NCBI GenBank assembly: GCA_035285405.1
Contig: JAYKJI010000089.1
Coordinates: 1 to 14,165 of the forward strand
Direction: 5' to 3'
Source of the DNA: Woronichinia sp035285405
GTDB taxonomy: Bacteria > Cyanobacteriota > Cyanobacteriia > Cyanobacteriales > Microcystaceae
DNA: 14,165 nt
The stretch's first letter is position 1. Every line of letters starts with the position of its first letter. Positions 6,653 through 14,048 of this stretch are shown here, piece after piece. A program made the translations under genes and the position numbers. The notes beneath the pieces were generated by a model, which was not told the origin of the DNA, made no database searches, and was given only the letters and a program-made list of their open reading frames with translations.

Positions 6653-6672
6653 GTTGGGCCACGAAACCCAAC
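6653..6672. repeat. GTTGGG/CCCAAC hairpin repeat
   Basis: GTTGGG (6653-6658) pairs with CCCAAC (6667-6672) around an 8-base loop. Its right arm, CACGAAACCCAAC (6660-6672), recurs with one change as CACGAAACCCGAC at 6298-6310. Palindromes built on GTTGGGTTTCG/CGAAACCCAAC are common dispersed repeats in cyanobacterial intergenic DNA. The copy at 6298 lies inside the end of the degraded DUF4160 frame. Confidence 0.5.
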
Positions 6673-6821
6673 ACCCAAAGGATCTAGCCAACGCTAAACG
6701 ATTATACCAAAACCGATAAGCCCGTTAAGATTGACTATTTGTAGGTAACTTTAAGCGAGCAAAAATGGTTGATTTCGTTGTTCAGTTTCGAGAAATTATC
6801 GGCGATCAACATAACAGGCTT

Positions 6822-6881
6822 TTTGGCATATTATACAGAAAAATTCCCGCGATCGCGCTATTTGGGAGTGTTATACAGAAA
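6822..6881 (+). repeat. Two-copy imperfect direct repeat, TTTGG(n4-5)TTATACAGAAA
   Basis: TTTGG, 4 bases, then TTATACAGAAA occurs at 6822-6841. TTTGG, 5 bases, then the same TTATACAGAAA occurs at 6861-6881. The copies are spaced about 40 bp apart and a HIP1 octamer lies between them. The pair lies 100-160 bp upstream of the small membrane protein gene at 6981 and could be a duplicated regulatory site or an old duplication. Function unknown. Confidence 0.5.
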
Positions 6882-6980
6882 GAGTCTTAAAATAATGTGT
6901 ATTTGACATGATATACGGAGAGTTCCCATACAATCCAAAGCTACACTGTCCGTAGAATATCGTCAAACTGAAGGTAAGCA

Positions 6981-7187
6981 ATGATCAGCAAGGGTGAGCG
7001 CGGGTTTACATTTATGTTTGGACTCTTCCTAGTAGGTGTCGGCTTCTACGCCTTGCGGTTCGGTCATACAAGCGCAATTTGGCGGTTTAGCGGTAGTGCA
7101 GTTCTGATCCTTTTGGGCGGCAATATGCTCCAATCTTCGTGGCAAGGTAAGCCGTCTTGGCTATCCCGTCTTGGGCCGTTACCGTGA
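6981..7187 (+). CDS. Small two-helix membrane protein, 68 aa
   Basis: The 68-aa product has two hydrophobic segments, about residues 11-27 (FMFGLFLVGVGFYALRF) and 36-52 (FSGSAVLILLGGNML). A short linker with a histidine and an arginine joins them, and the tail is rich in tryptophan, serine and proline. ATG 6981 is preceded at 6 bases by AAGG (6971-6974). I recognise no family. The gene stands alone between two gene-poor stretches, so it could be a genuine small inner- or thylakoid-membrane protein or a fortuitous frame. The twin helices and the ribosome site favour a real gene. Confidence 0.45.
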   Translation: MISKGERGFTFMFGLFLVGVGFYALRFGHTSAIWRFSGSAVLILLGGNMLQSSWQGKPSWLSRLGPLP

Positions 7188-7373
7188 ACCATGATCTGTT
7201 TCGGCTCAACAATTTGCTCCCACAGGCAAGCTGACCTAGCGTACCAATGTGCCTGCACTTGCACGTTGTACCGACAGGACTTGGAAGGTTATATTAAAAA
7301 CCCTGCCTAATAAACCTGCATTTCGTACTAGTCATGACTATTTCCCCATCAACAAGATTGAATGCTTGGCAGC
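7188..7373. other. Intergenic, nothing recognised
   Basis: No gene, RNA or repeat could be supported in this stretch between the small membrane protein and the VOC-fold remnant. A minus-strand frame at 7064-7264 is a shadow of the gene on the other strand. Confidence 0.4.
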
Positions 7374-7532
7374 CTAGTGTTGAATGAGTTCAATTTTGTA
7401 ACTATTGGGATCTTCCATAAAAGTGCGATCGCCGCTCCGGTAGGGCGAGTTAATCAAATGTAAGGTACCTTTTGAATTAAGAGAAACTTCTACCGCTTTC
7501 AAGTTAGCTATAATGTCGGTTAGACAATGCTC
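7374..7532 (-). pseudogene. C-terminal stump of a VOC/glyoxalase-fold gene
   Basis: Reading the minus strand from 7532 down to the TAG at 7374-7376 gives about 52 codons. The end, GDRTFMEDPNSYKIELIQH, matches the last strand and metal-ligand region of vicinal-oxygen-chelate proteins (glyoxalase I and relatives: aromatic-x-DP-x-GN-x-IEL), with IEL carrying the conserved glutamate. The preceding part, LKAVEVSLNSKGTLHLINSP, resembles the loop before it. An in-frame TAA at 7533-7535 removes everything upstream and there is no start codon of good quality. The N-terminal two-thirds of the family are therefore missing. This is a remnant, contains a HIP1 octamer (7425-7432), and lies just downstream of the tocopherol cyclase gene on the same strand. 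Confidence 0.55.
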
Positions 7533-7560
7533 TTATGAAGCGTTTAATCGGCCATCTTCC

Positions 7561-8649
7561 CTAACTTGCCCAAGCTTCTCCTCCAACCTCTAAGCCCGCT
7601 AAAGAACTAATATCTTCAACAATAATTTGACCTTGGTGATGTCCCAGACAGCTTGGGCGATCGCGTAAAGTTAAAGATAATTGGCCCCGCAATGTTTCCC
7701 GACAACAAATTTGCAAGCCCTGTTTTGTGGGGGCACGAAGTAATGTGCCGGCTAACTCCGTTGTTCCTAATAATTCCACTTCAAAACGATGATTGTGGGC
7801 CTGTAATTGCCATTGCCCCCAGGGAGCAATACGCCAAGAAATCTGAGCATTCCAAGGAGCAAATTCGTAAAATTGACCCTGATAATGAATACCAATCATT
7901 CCTACTTTTTCAGAGATTCCTAACACCTTTCGTATCCCTCCCCCTGCGGTGACAGCTAAATCTTTTTCCTGATTAAAGAGATTGCAATGAAGCCAAAACC
8001 ATTGCTGAGGAAAAGAAAATCCCCAGTTTTTTTCACTGTAGGCGGGAGCCTTTTCAAACTGAATTAAATCCCCATTCCATTCGATCCAACCCGTTGCTAA
8101 ACCATGAGCCATTAAAATTTGCCAACCTGGTTCAAATATTGGCAAAGCCGAGAGTAAACCCGCCGTCGATCGCTGACTTTTGTGAGGATTGCCCCAACCA
8201 TAGAGCGGTTGAGTTCGATAACACCAACGACAGGATTGGCCTGAATAGGGATTTTTTAAAGAGCCCTGGTGTAAAGTGGCTGTGACTTGATAACCCTGGG
8301 AAATCCTTTGCTCAAAAAGTTCTGAGTCCAAAAGTTGAGGAGAAATAGGCGGAGAATGCTGACCCCAATGGACTAAGGCTAAATAGTCTGGACTGGCCCA
8401 AAAACGCTGGAGATTTGGAAAAGTTCGGCAGAAATATTGATCCTGTTTACCTAAAATTTGAGCGGCTCCTCCCGATTTTCCCGTTTGACCCAGGGGATCT
8501 TCAATGGAATACATAAAAGCGAAGGATTCTTGCAGTTGTGGTAACGTTACTCGAAAGTACCAGCCTTCAAAAAAATCGGCACTTTTGCCGTCCCAATGAT
8601 AACCACTATGGGGAGTTTGTAGAGGATTATACCAATCTTTATCCGTCAT
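7561..8649 (-). CDS. Tocopherol cyclase (VTE1 / Slr1737 type)
   Basis: The 362-aa protein matches cyanobacterial tocopherol cyclase in length (Slr1737 is about the same size). It carries the family's N-terminal signature TPHSGYHWDG (12-21) followed by FFEGWYFRVTLP (26-37), then many conserved tryptophans and glycines, including NWGFSFPQQWFWLHCN. The enzyme closes the chromanol ring of 2,3-dimethyl-6-phytylquinol (and related quinols) to make tocopherols, the membrane antioxidants of the photosynthetic membranes. No signal peptide or membrane helix is expected. It is the last gene of a minus-strand set, 20 bp after homogentisate phytyltransferase, which supplies the prenylated precursor. The start ATG (8647-8649) places the signature close to the N-terminus as in the family. 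Plant orthologs are called VTE1. Confidence 0.93.
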   Translation of the reverse strand: MTDKDWYNPLQTPHSGYHWDGKSADFFEGWYFRVTLPQLQESFAFMYSIEDPLGQTGKSGGAAQILGKQDQYFCRTFPNLQRFWASPDYLALVHWGQHSPPISPQLLDSELFEQRISQGYQVTATLHQGSLKNPYSGQSCRWCYRTQPLYGWGNPHKSQRSTAGLLSALPIFEPGWQILMAHGLATGWIEWNGDLIQFEKAPAYSEKNWGFSFPQQWFWLHCNLFNQEKDLAVTAGGGIRKVLGISEKVGMIGIHYQGQFYEFAPWNAQISWRIAPWGQWQLQAHNHRFEVELLGTTELAGTLLRAPTKQGLQICCRETLRGQLSLTLRDRPSCLGHHQGQIIVEDISSLAGLEVGGEAWAS

Positions 8650-8669
8650 TTTTAAGTGTCTTTATTCTT

Positions 8670-9611
8670 CTAGGCAGGGATAAAAAAGGCGAGGGGAAAT
8701 AGTAGATATTCTAGAAAAAAGAGTTTCCAAATAAATTGATAGAAAGCCGCGATCGCCGTTTTGTCTTCTAAGTTAAGATTTTGACTTTGCCACCAGAGTA
8801 AAACCAGCAGAAAACTATGATAACCAACCAAAAAGTAGGTATTAGCTGTGGGTAAGAAGGTTAAACCCGCAATCATCATGATCAGATAGGCCAAGGTAAT
8901 CACACCACGAGTAATCTGCAAAACCGTTCCTTTGCCGAGAATTAAGGTAAAAGTTTGAATCTGAAATTTTTGATCGCCTTCCGTATCCGGTACATCTTTA
9001 AAAAGAGCGATCGCAATACTAAAAATCAGAATAAATAAGGTTAAGACAATGAGACTAGGAGGAAATATCGCCTGATTAGTTAGAGCCTGGGTAAAATAAC
9101 CAAAAAGTCCTACATTCACAACCAAACCGCGCACACTTAAAATGCAGATTGCGGCCAATAAAGAAAAGCGTTTGAGACGAAGGGGAGGAACAGAATAGGC
9201 AGAGCCAATAACTAAACTAATACCTACTGTCGCTAATAACCAAGGACTTAAGATAGCTGCTAAAACCATTGCCAAAACGCCAGATAGGACGACAATCCAT
9301 TGTCCTTGTTGAAGGGAAAACTCACCACTTGCTAAGGGTAAATGGGGCTTATTAACACGGTCAATCTCCACATCATAAAGTTGATTAAGTCCCACAATAT
9401 AAACATTGCCACCTAGACAAGCAATCCAGGCTCCCAATAAGATTCCTAAACTAGAAAAGATGAAATTTAAATTTAAGCTAGAGTTTAAATTTGGCTCAAT
9501 TGTTGCTAAAGTCAAACAGTAGAGCGCGATCACACTTAGGCTAGTGCCAATAATGGTGTGGGGACGAGAAAACTGCCAAAGTTGAGTCAAAAATGATCGG
9601 AATTTGTCCAT
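8670..9611 (-). CDS. hpt: Homogentisate phytyltransferase (UbiA family, VTE2 / Slr1736 type)
   Basis: The 313-aa integral membrane prenyltransferase joins homogentisate to phytyl diphosphate, with loss of CO2, the committed step of tocopherol synthesis. The first aspartate motif NQLYDVEID is at residues 76-84 (Asp80, Asp84), followed by the HPT-typical RVNKPHLPLASGE (85-97). The second motif, KDVPDTEGD, is at 205-213. These acidic loops bind the magnesium diphosphate of the substrate. About eight or nine hydrophobic helices cover the rest. Length fits Slr1736 (about 308 aa). It sits between glbN (23-bp gap) and tocopherol cyclase (20-bp gap), consistent with one operon; the HPT-cyclase neighbourhood is also known in Synechocystis. 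No clear ribosome site precedes ATG 9609-9611. Confidence 0.93.
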   Translation of the reverse strand: MDKFRSFLTQLWQFSRPHTIIGTSLSVIALYCLTLATIEPNLNSSLNLNFIFSSLGILLGAWIACLGGNVYIVGLNQLYDVEIDRVNKPHLPLASGEFSLQQGQWIVVLSGVLAMVLAAILSPWLLATVGISLVIGSAYSVPPLRLKRFSLLAAICILSVRGLVVNVGLFGYFTQALTNQAIFPPSLIVLTLFILIFSIAIALFKDVPDTEGDQKFQIQTFTLILGKGTVLQITRGVITLAYLIMMIAGLTFLPTANTYFLVGYHSFLLVLLWWQSQNLNLEDKTAIAAFYQFIWKLFFLEYLLFPLAFFIPA

Positions 9612-9634
9612 AAGAGTTTATTGTTAATAACTGC

Positions 9635-10003
9635 TTACTGATTAAGAACATCCGCACGAATAGATTCTGCTATTTCACCAACTTCCTGAATCAGATGCTC
9701 AGGGACATTTAACTCTTGAAGCGTTGCAACGAGATCTTCCACGACAGCATTAAAGTGTTCGTTCGTTAATCCCAAATTCTCAACTAATCGCTGATGAGCC
9801 TTTCGCATAGAAAGTCCACTATATTGCTGACTTCCTCCGAAAGGATAGGTCAAAAAAGCAACCTGATGTTCACGTTGCTTATTCATATCTATTCCTTCAA
9901 AGAAATGCTTGATGCGCTCATCTTCTATGACTCGAAGATAGAATTTGTCAACTGCCATTTCAACCGCCGGTTCTCCACCAATTTTCTCAAACAATGTACT
10001 CAT
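9635..10003 (-). CDS. glbN: Truncated hemoglobin, group I (GlbN / cyanoglobin)
   Basis: The 122-aa protein closely resembles Synechocystis GlbN from MSTLFEKIGG to the C-terminal DVLNQ. The DKFY block puts Tyr22 at the B10 position that hydrogen-bonds ligands. KQREHQVAF gives His46, the distal E10 ligand that makes heme six-coordinate in Synechocystis, and MRKAHQRLVEN gives His70, the proximal ligand. The glycine motifs (IGG at 8-10, FGG at 55-57) are in place. The tail reads IAESIRADVLNQ, whereas Synechocystis has a slightly longer tail containing His117, which bonds covalently to the heme vinyl group. That histidine is absent here. GlbN proteins bind O2 and NO and help resist reactive nitrogen and oxygen species. 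The gene leads the phytyltransferase-cyclase group, with a sigma70-like promoter just upstream. Confidence 0.95.
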   Translation of the reverse strand: MSTLFEKIGGEPAVEMAVDKFYLRVIEDERIKHFFEGIDMNKQREHQVAFLTYPFGGSQQYSGLSMRKAHQRLVENLGLTNEHFNAVVEDLVATLQELNVPEHLIQEVGEIAESIRADVLNQ

Positions 10004-10045
10004 TTTTTCGTAATCTCAAATTTCAGAAAAGTACTGTCAAGTGTC

Positions 10046-10075
10046 ATTATAGCTTCAAGCTTAGACTATGTTCAA
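10046..10075 (-). promoter_or_regulatory. Sigma70-like promoter for the glbN-hpt-cyclase group
   Basis: Read on the minus strand, TTGAAC (10075 to 10070) and a perfect TATAAT (10051 to 10046) are 18 bases apart. Transcription would start near 10039 and leave a leader of about 36 bases before the glbN ATG. A second TTGACA at 10040-10035 has no matching -10 box. No other promoter is needed for the three tightly spaced genes downstream. Confidence 0.55.
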
Positions 10076-10230
10076 AAATATCAAATAATTTCATTAGTAC
10101 CATGAAGTGCGTCAATGCGATTGTTAGTACCTTAAGGGGTGATCTTAATTTTAAATTTTCTGGTGTTGATCAGGGAACAAGTCCTAACCCAGTCGTCAAA
10201 CAGGGGTAAATATTTTGGTTTTCAAACTCA

Positions 10231-10521
10231 CTATAAGGTAACAAATTCCACCCTAGGTTCTAAGGGATCTTTGACTATCCCTAAACCTTTAAAGCCCCAA
10301 CGTTGGATCATGCCCTTTAATTGACTGTTACTAACGGACTCCACACCAAAGCGATCGCTGAGATCGGCAGCATGGGTATTCAGATAACTCAAGGCTTCAT
10401 AATCCTCCTTAAATACTAGTAAATAGGCGAGGGGATTGTCTTGATCAGGACTTTTGAGACGAGCAACAAGATACTGTCCATCTAGTCTAGAGCGTAAAGC
10501 ATAGTAGTACTGCGATAGCAT
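10231..10521 (-). CDS. Conserved cyanobacterial hypothetical protein, 96 aa
   Basis: This is a 96-aa soluble protein with mixed beta and alpha character. The first half, SQYYYALRSRLDGQYLVARL, then LAYLLVFKEDYEALSYLNTH, looks like strands plus a helix. The second half ends VEFVTL and contains MIQRWGFKGLGIVKDPLEPR. I believe it resembles uncharacterised small proteins conserved in cyanobacteria, but cannot name a family. It lies upstream of glbN on the same strand with a 227-bp gap that contains the glbN promoter, so it is probably transcribed separately. It is divergent from the antiporter gene. A HIP1 octamer at 10351-10358 lies inside the coding region. No membrane segment or known catalytic motif is visible. 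Confidence 0.65.
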   Translation of the reverse strand: MLSQYYYALRSRLDGQYLVARLKSPDQDNPLAYLLVFKEDYEALSYLNTHAADLSDRFGVESVSNSQLKGMIQRWGFKGLGIVKDPLEPRVEFVTL

Positions 10522-10627
10522 GATATTACAAAAAGAAGTAAGGAATCGTCTATTAAAATATCAGGAAAAGAAGATAAATAAGGGAATTAAATAGGACAGA
10601 AGCTAATGCTGTAGAAATGTGAAAAGT

Positions 10628-10659
10628 TTGGTTTTACGATCATCAAGCTCTACTATAAA
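10628..10659 (+). promoter_or_regulatory. Possible promoter of the antiporter gene
   Basis: TATAAA at 10654-10659 is a good -10 candidate about 36 bases before the antiporter ATG. The best -35-like sequence, TTGGTT (10628-10633), is 20 bases away, which is longer than ideal, so the -35 may be weak or a regulator may be needed. Confidence 0.3.
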
Positions 10660-10694
10660 TTAAACAATAGTCATCTTGCCAATTATTCTTAGCA

Positions 10695-12065
10695 ATGAGT
10701 GTTCTAACCCCCTTCTTTCCGTTTCTGGCTATGGCAACCGAAAGCGAGCCAGCCGATAGCTCATTAGTTCTAGCAGGCGTTTTGTTAAGTCTAGTGGTCA
10801 TTTATACGGCTAGTAAATTAGGCGGCGAAATCTGTCTGCGAGTCAACCTACCACCAGTTCTAGGTGAATTAGTCGGCGGTGTGCTGATTGGTGTTTCGGC
10901 TTTTCGACTCTTGCTTTTTCCTGAGAGTGGAGCAGAGGCAACCGATTCTCTCCTCATGCAATTAATCTCTGCCAGTACCTATCTCACCCCTGGTCAGGCA
11001 ACGACGGTTTTTAATGTTCAAAGTGAAGTGATTTCTGTGCTTTCCGAATTGGGGGTCATTATCCTCCTCTTTGAAATTGGCTTGGAATCTGATTTACAAG
11101 AATTAATTCGGGTTGGCCCTAAAGCGGCGATCGTTGCCATTGTGGGGGTTGTTGCCCCTTTTACCCTAGGGGTAGTGGGATTGATGGCCCTCTTTCATGT
11201 ACCTGTCATTCCAGCAATTTTTGCCGGAGCGGCTCTAACGGCGACCAGTATTGGTATTACGGCCAAGGTTTTATCCGAACTTAATCGTCTCAATTCCGAT
11301 GAGGGGCAAATTATTATTGGGGCAGCAGTCCTGGACGATATTTTAGGCATTATCGTGCTGGCAGTGGTGGCCAGTTTGGTAAAAACGGGAGAAATTCAGA
11401 TTAGCAAGATCGTTTATCTGATCATTAGCGCGACTGTATTTGTGGTCGGTTCGATTTTTCTAGGGCGTTGGCTAAGTCCCTACTATGTCAATTTGGTGAA
11501 CCGCATGAAATCGAGGGGTCAATTGCTCTTAGTTTCCCTCGGTATCGCCTTTACCCTATCCTATGTGGCCCAGGTCATCCAACTAGAAGCGATTTTAGGT
11601 TCCTTTGCGGCGGGCTTAATTATTGCCGAAACGGAAAAAAGGAAGGAATTGGAGGAACAGGTTTTACCGATCGCCGATTTTTTTGTTCCTGTTTTCTTTG
11701 TTTGTGTGGGAGCGAAAACCGATTTAGGGGTCTTAAATCCTGCCATTCCTAGTAACCGTGAAGGACTGATTATTGCAGCCTTTTTAGTGGTAGTGGCCAT
11801 TGTGGGCAAGGTTGTCTCTGGCTTTACCCTCTGGGGCGATAATCACCTCAACAAATGGGCGATCGGAGTGGGCATGATTCCCAGGGGAGAAGTGGGTCTA
11901 GTTTTTGCGGGGGTCGGGGCTGCCAGTGGTGCGCTCAGTGAATCCACAACCGCCGCTATCATTTTAATGGTGATTTTTACGACCTTTGTTGCGCCCCCTT
12001 GGTTACGATTGGTCTTTAAAGATTCTGATGCGGAATCGGAAAGTCTGGTAAAAACCATTGAGTAA
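10695..12065 (+). CDS. nhaS3: Na+/H+ antiporter, CPA2 family (NhaS3/NapA-like)
   Basis: The 456-aa polytopic membrane protein has about 12 hydrophobic segments and the family's key features. An N-terminal GGEICLRVNLPPVLGELVGG helix-loop (about 47-66) comes first, the acidic pair Asp214-Asp215 in AAVLDDILGI forms the ion-binding centre, and a C-terminal GVGMIPRGEVGLVFAGVG segment has the conserved Arg and Glu. CPA2 antiporters exchange Na+ (or K+) for H+. The sequence strongly resembles Synechocystis NhaS3 (Sll0689), an essential thylakoid-membrane antiporter, and lacks the large NAD-binding RCK domain of Kef channels. The start could be ATG 10695 or the later in-frame ATG 10731 (MATESEPAD). 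It is divergent from the 96-aa gene and stands alone. The exact paralog (nhaS3 versus other NhaS/NapA types) is less certain than the family. Confidence 0.8.
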   Translation: MSVLTPFFPFLAMATESEPADSSLVLAGVLLSLVVIYTASKLGGEICLRVNLPPVLGELVGGVLIGVSAFRLLLFPESGAEATDSLLMQLISASTYLTPGQATTVFNVQSEVISVLSELGVIILLFEIGLESDLQELIRVGPKAAIVAIVGVVAPFTLGVVGLMALFHVPVIPAIFAGAALTATSIGITAKVLSELNRLNSDEGQIIIGAAVLDDILGIIVLAVVASLVKTGEIQISKIVYLIISATVFVVGSIFLGRWLSPYYVNLVNRMKSRGQLLLVSLGIAFTLSYVAQVIQLEAILGSFAAGLIIAETEKRKELEEQVLPIADFFVPVFFVCVGAKTDLGVLNPAIPSNREGLIIAAFLVVVAIVGKVVSGFTLWGDNHLNKWAIGVGMIPRGEVGLVFAGVGAASGALSESTTAAIILMVIFTTFVAPPWLRLVFKDSDAESESLVKTIE

Positions 12066-12088
12066 GTAGGTAGGTCTTAAAATTTATA

Positions 12089-12140
12089 GGATCCCCCCGT
12101 CCTACGGACACCCCCCTTATCAAGGGGGGCAGGGGGGATC
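12089..12140. repeat. Nested GC-rich palindrome, possible terminator
   Basis: The inner hairpin is CCCCCCTT (12111-12118) paired with AAGGGGGG (12122-12129) around a 3-base loop. The outer arms GATCCCCCC (12090-12098) and GGGGGGATC (12132-12140) also pair. No T-run follows, so it is not a textbook terminator, but it begins 24 bp after the antiporter stop and would form a strong RNA structure. Similar GGGGGGATC repeats occur dispersed in cyanobacterial genomes. Confidence 0.6.
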
Positions 12141-12222
12141 AGGCACAAAATCTATGTTCACTTTAATTGAAACCAGTCACTTAAGCCTACGTAAAACGTT
12201 AGCTGGTTAGCGATCGCCGATT

Positions 12223-12280
12223 AGTGAATAGTTGATAGTGAATAGTTGATAATTAATTGTCCATTCTCAATTATCCATTC
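12223..12280. repeat. Tandem 14-bp repeat and AT-rich spacer repeat
   Basis: AGTGAATAGTTGAT occurs twice in tandem (12223-12236, 12237-12250). An AT-rich stretch follows with GATAATTAATTGTC (near-palindromic) and TCAATTATCCATTC. HIP1 octamers flank it at 12210-12217 and 12286-12293. Such TTGATAGT/AATTGTCCATT mixtures are familiar noncoding repeats in cyanobacterial spacers. No gene is seen in 12066-12338. Confidence 0.5.
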
Positions 12281-12338
12281 AAAAGGCGATCGCCAATTTT
12301 GGTTATACACTCAAGAATAATTCAAAGGAAATTAGCTT

Positions 12339-14048
12339 ATGTCTCGTCTTGCTATTAGCCAATATTATCGAGATCTGGATCAAATTATTCAGTATGGCGG
12401 TCGTCGGAATGAAAGTCAGATTCGTTTTGCTTTTCAACGTTTGTTAAATGAGTATTGTCAACCAAAAGATTTTTTAGTGGTTGCGGAGTTGGATTATCGG
12501 ACAAAACGCGGTAATTTGATCCGTTTGGATGGCGTTGTTAAAGATGCGCTGCGTCTGGAGTGGGGCTATTGGGAGGCCAAGGATGATGATGATGATTTGG
12601 AGAAAGAAATTGAGAAAAAATTAGCCAAGGGTTATCCCGACGATAATATTTTATTTGAAGATTCTCAGACGGCGATTTTGTTACGTCAGGGTGAGGTTTG
12701 TTGGCGTGTTGCGATGCGTGATGAGCAGGCTCTTGATCAGCTTTTAACGGAATTTATTAATTATGAACGGCCAGAGGTTAAGGATTTTCGCTCGGCGATC
12801 GCGGTTTTCAATGAGGATTTACCAACAATTTTGATTCGCTTACGAGAAATGATTAATGAGCAGTCAGAGAGTAATGCCAGTTTTGTAACAGCTAGAGATA
12901 AGTTTTTAGGAATTTGTCAGCAGTCCATTAATCCAGAAGTTAATGGGGATGATGTGCGAGAAATGATTATTCAGCATATTTTAACCGAGGATATTTTTAC
13001 CAATATTTTTAATGAGTCGCAATTTCATCGGGAAAATAATATTGCCCGTGAGTTGGGAAATGTGATTAATACGTTTTTTGTCGGTTCGGTTCGCCGCAAT
13101 ATGTTAGGCAGTATTGAGCATTATTATGGGGTGATTCGACGCACGGCGGCTAATATCTATAATCATCAAGAAAAGCAAAAGTTTTTGAAAGCCATTTATG
13201 AAAATTTTTACAAGGCTTATAATCCAAAAGCGGCGGATCGTTTGGGCATTGTTTATACGCCCAGTGAAATTGTTAAGTTTATGATTGAGAGTGTAGATTA
13301 TCTGTTAGATAAGCATTTTGGTAAGTTATTACAGGATAAAAATGTGGAGATTTTAGACCCTGCAACGGGGACGGGAACGTTTATCACAGAGTTAATTGAG
13401 TACATTAATAAGGATAAGTTAAAGTATAAATATCAGCATGAAATTCACTGTAATGAGGTGGCAATTTTGCCCTATTATATTGCCAATTTGAATATTGAAT
13501 TTACCTATAAGCAAAAGATGGGAGAATATGAGGAGTTTCATAATATTTGTTTAGTGGATACTCTAGATCGTTGTGATTTAGGAGAAAAGCAGTTTGATTT
13601 GTTTGCCATGAGTGCGGAAAATACGGCTAGAATTAAGGAACAAAATAGTCGTAAAATTTCGGTAATTATCGGCAATCCTCCCTATAATGCTTGGCAAGAT
13701 AATTACAATCAAAATAATGCCAATTTAAAATACAAAGAAATTGATAAGCGCATTAATGCTAGTTATATTAAAGCGGGAACGGCTCAAAATCAAATTGCTG
13801 TTTATGATATGTATGTGCGTTTTTATCGGTGGGCCAGTGATCGCATTAAAAACAATGGTTTAATTGCCTTTATTACCAATCGTTCGTTTATTGATGGCAA
13901 AACCTTTGACGGTTTTCGTAAAATTGTTGAGCAGGAATTTGATTATATCTATATCGTTGATGCAGGGGGTGATATTCGCAGTGGCGATAAAAGTGGTAAT
14001 GTGTTTAATATTAAAACAGGGGTTGCGGTCATGTTTTTAGTCTGCTAG
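12339..14048 (+). pseudogene. Type IIG/ISP-like restriction-modification gene, 3'-truncated
   Basis: The 569-aa product is the front half of a large single-chain restriction-modification protein common in cyanobacteria (usually about 1,000 aa or more). The N-terminus looks like a PD-(D/E)XK nuclease: Asp64 in LIRLDGVVKD and Glu79-x-Lys81 in WGYWEAKD. The middle is helical, with ILTEDIFTNIFNESQFHREN and KAYNPKAADRLGIVYTPSEI. The N6-adenine methylase core has motif I DPATGTGTF (340-348) and motif IV NPPY (446-449). It ends GVAVMFLVC and stops just where relatives continue into the target-recognition and C-terminal region. The missing part sets DNA specificity, so the gene is probably inactive. 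No frame after 14040 resumes the family sequence, which points to insertion or rearrangement rather than a point frameshift. ATG 12339 follows AAAGGA at 12325-12330. Confidence 0.8.

Larger units (their letters stand above)
6458..6980. other. Gene-poor spacer rich in HIP1 and short repeats
   Basis: I see no convincing gene here. The stretch holds HIP1 octamers at 6489-6496, 6551-6558 and 6849-6856, a small hairpin at 6653-6672 and a 20-base imperfect direct repeat at 6822-6881. A 73-codon frame at 6498-6719 on + is made largely of HIP1 and repeat sequence, so I do not count it. Together with the decayed genes on both sides it looks like a graveyard segment between acquired DNA and the core genome. 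Confidence 0.5.

Noticed and set aside
6498..6719. 73-codon + strand frame
   Set aside because: It consists largely of HIP1 octamers, the GTTGGG/CCCAAC repeat and AT-rich spacer; no ribosome site and no domain.
7653..7952. 99-codon + strand frame opposite tocopherol cyclase
   Set aside because: Antisense shadow of a confidently identified gene.
9794..10105. 103-codon + strand frame opposite glbN
   Set aside because: It is antisense to the strongly supported hemoglobin gene and has no protein features of its own.
10139..10324. 61-codon + strand frame
   Set aside because: It overlaps the end of the 96-aa minus-strand gene and has low-complexity composition; a shadow.
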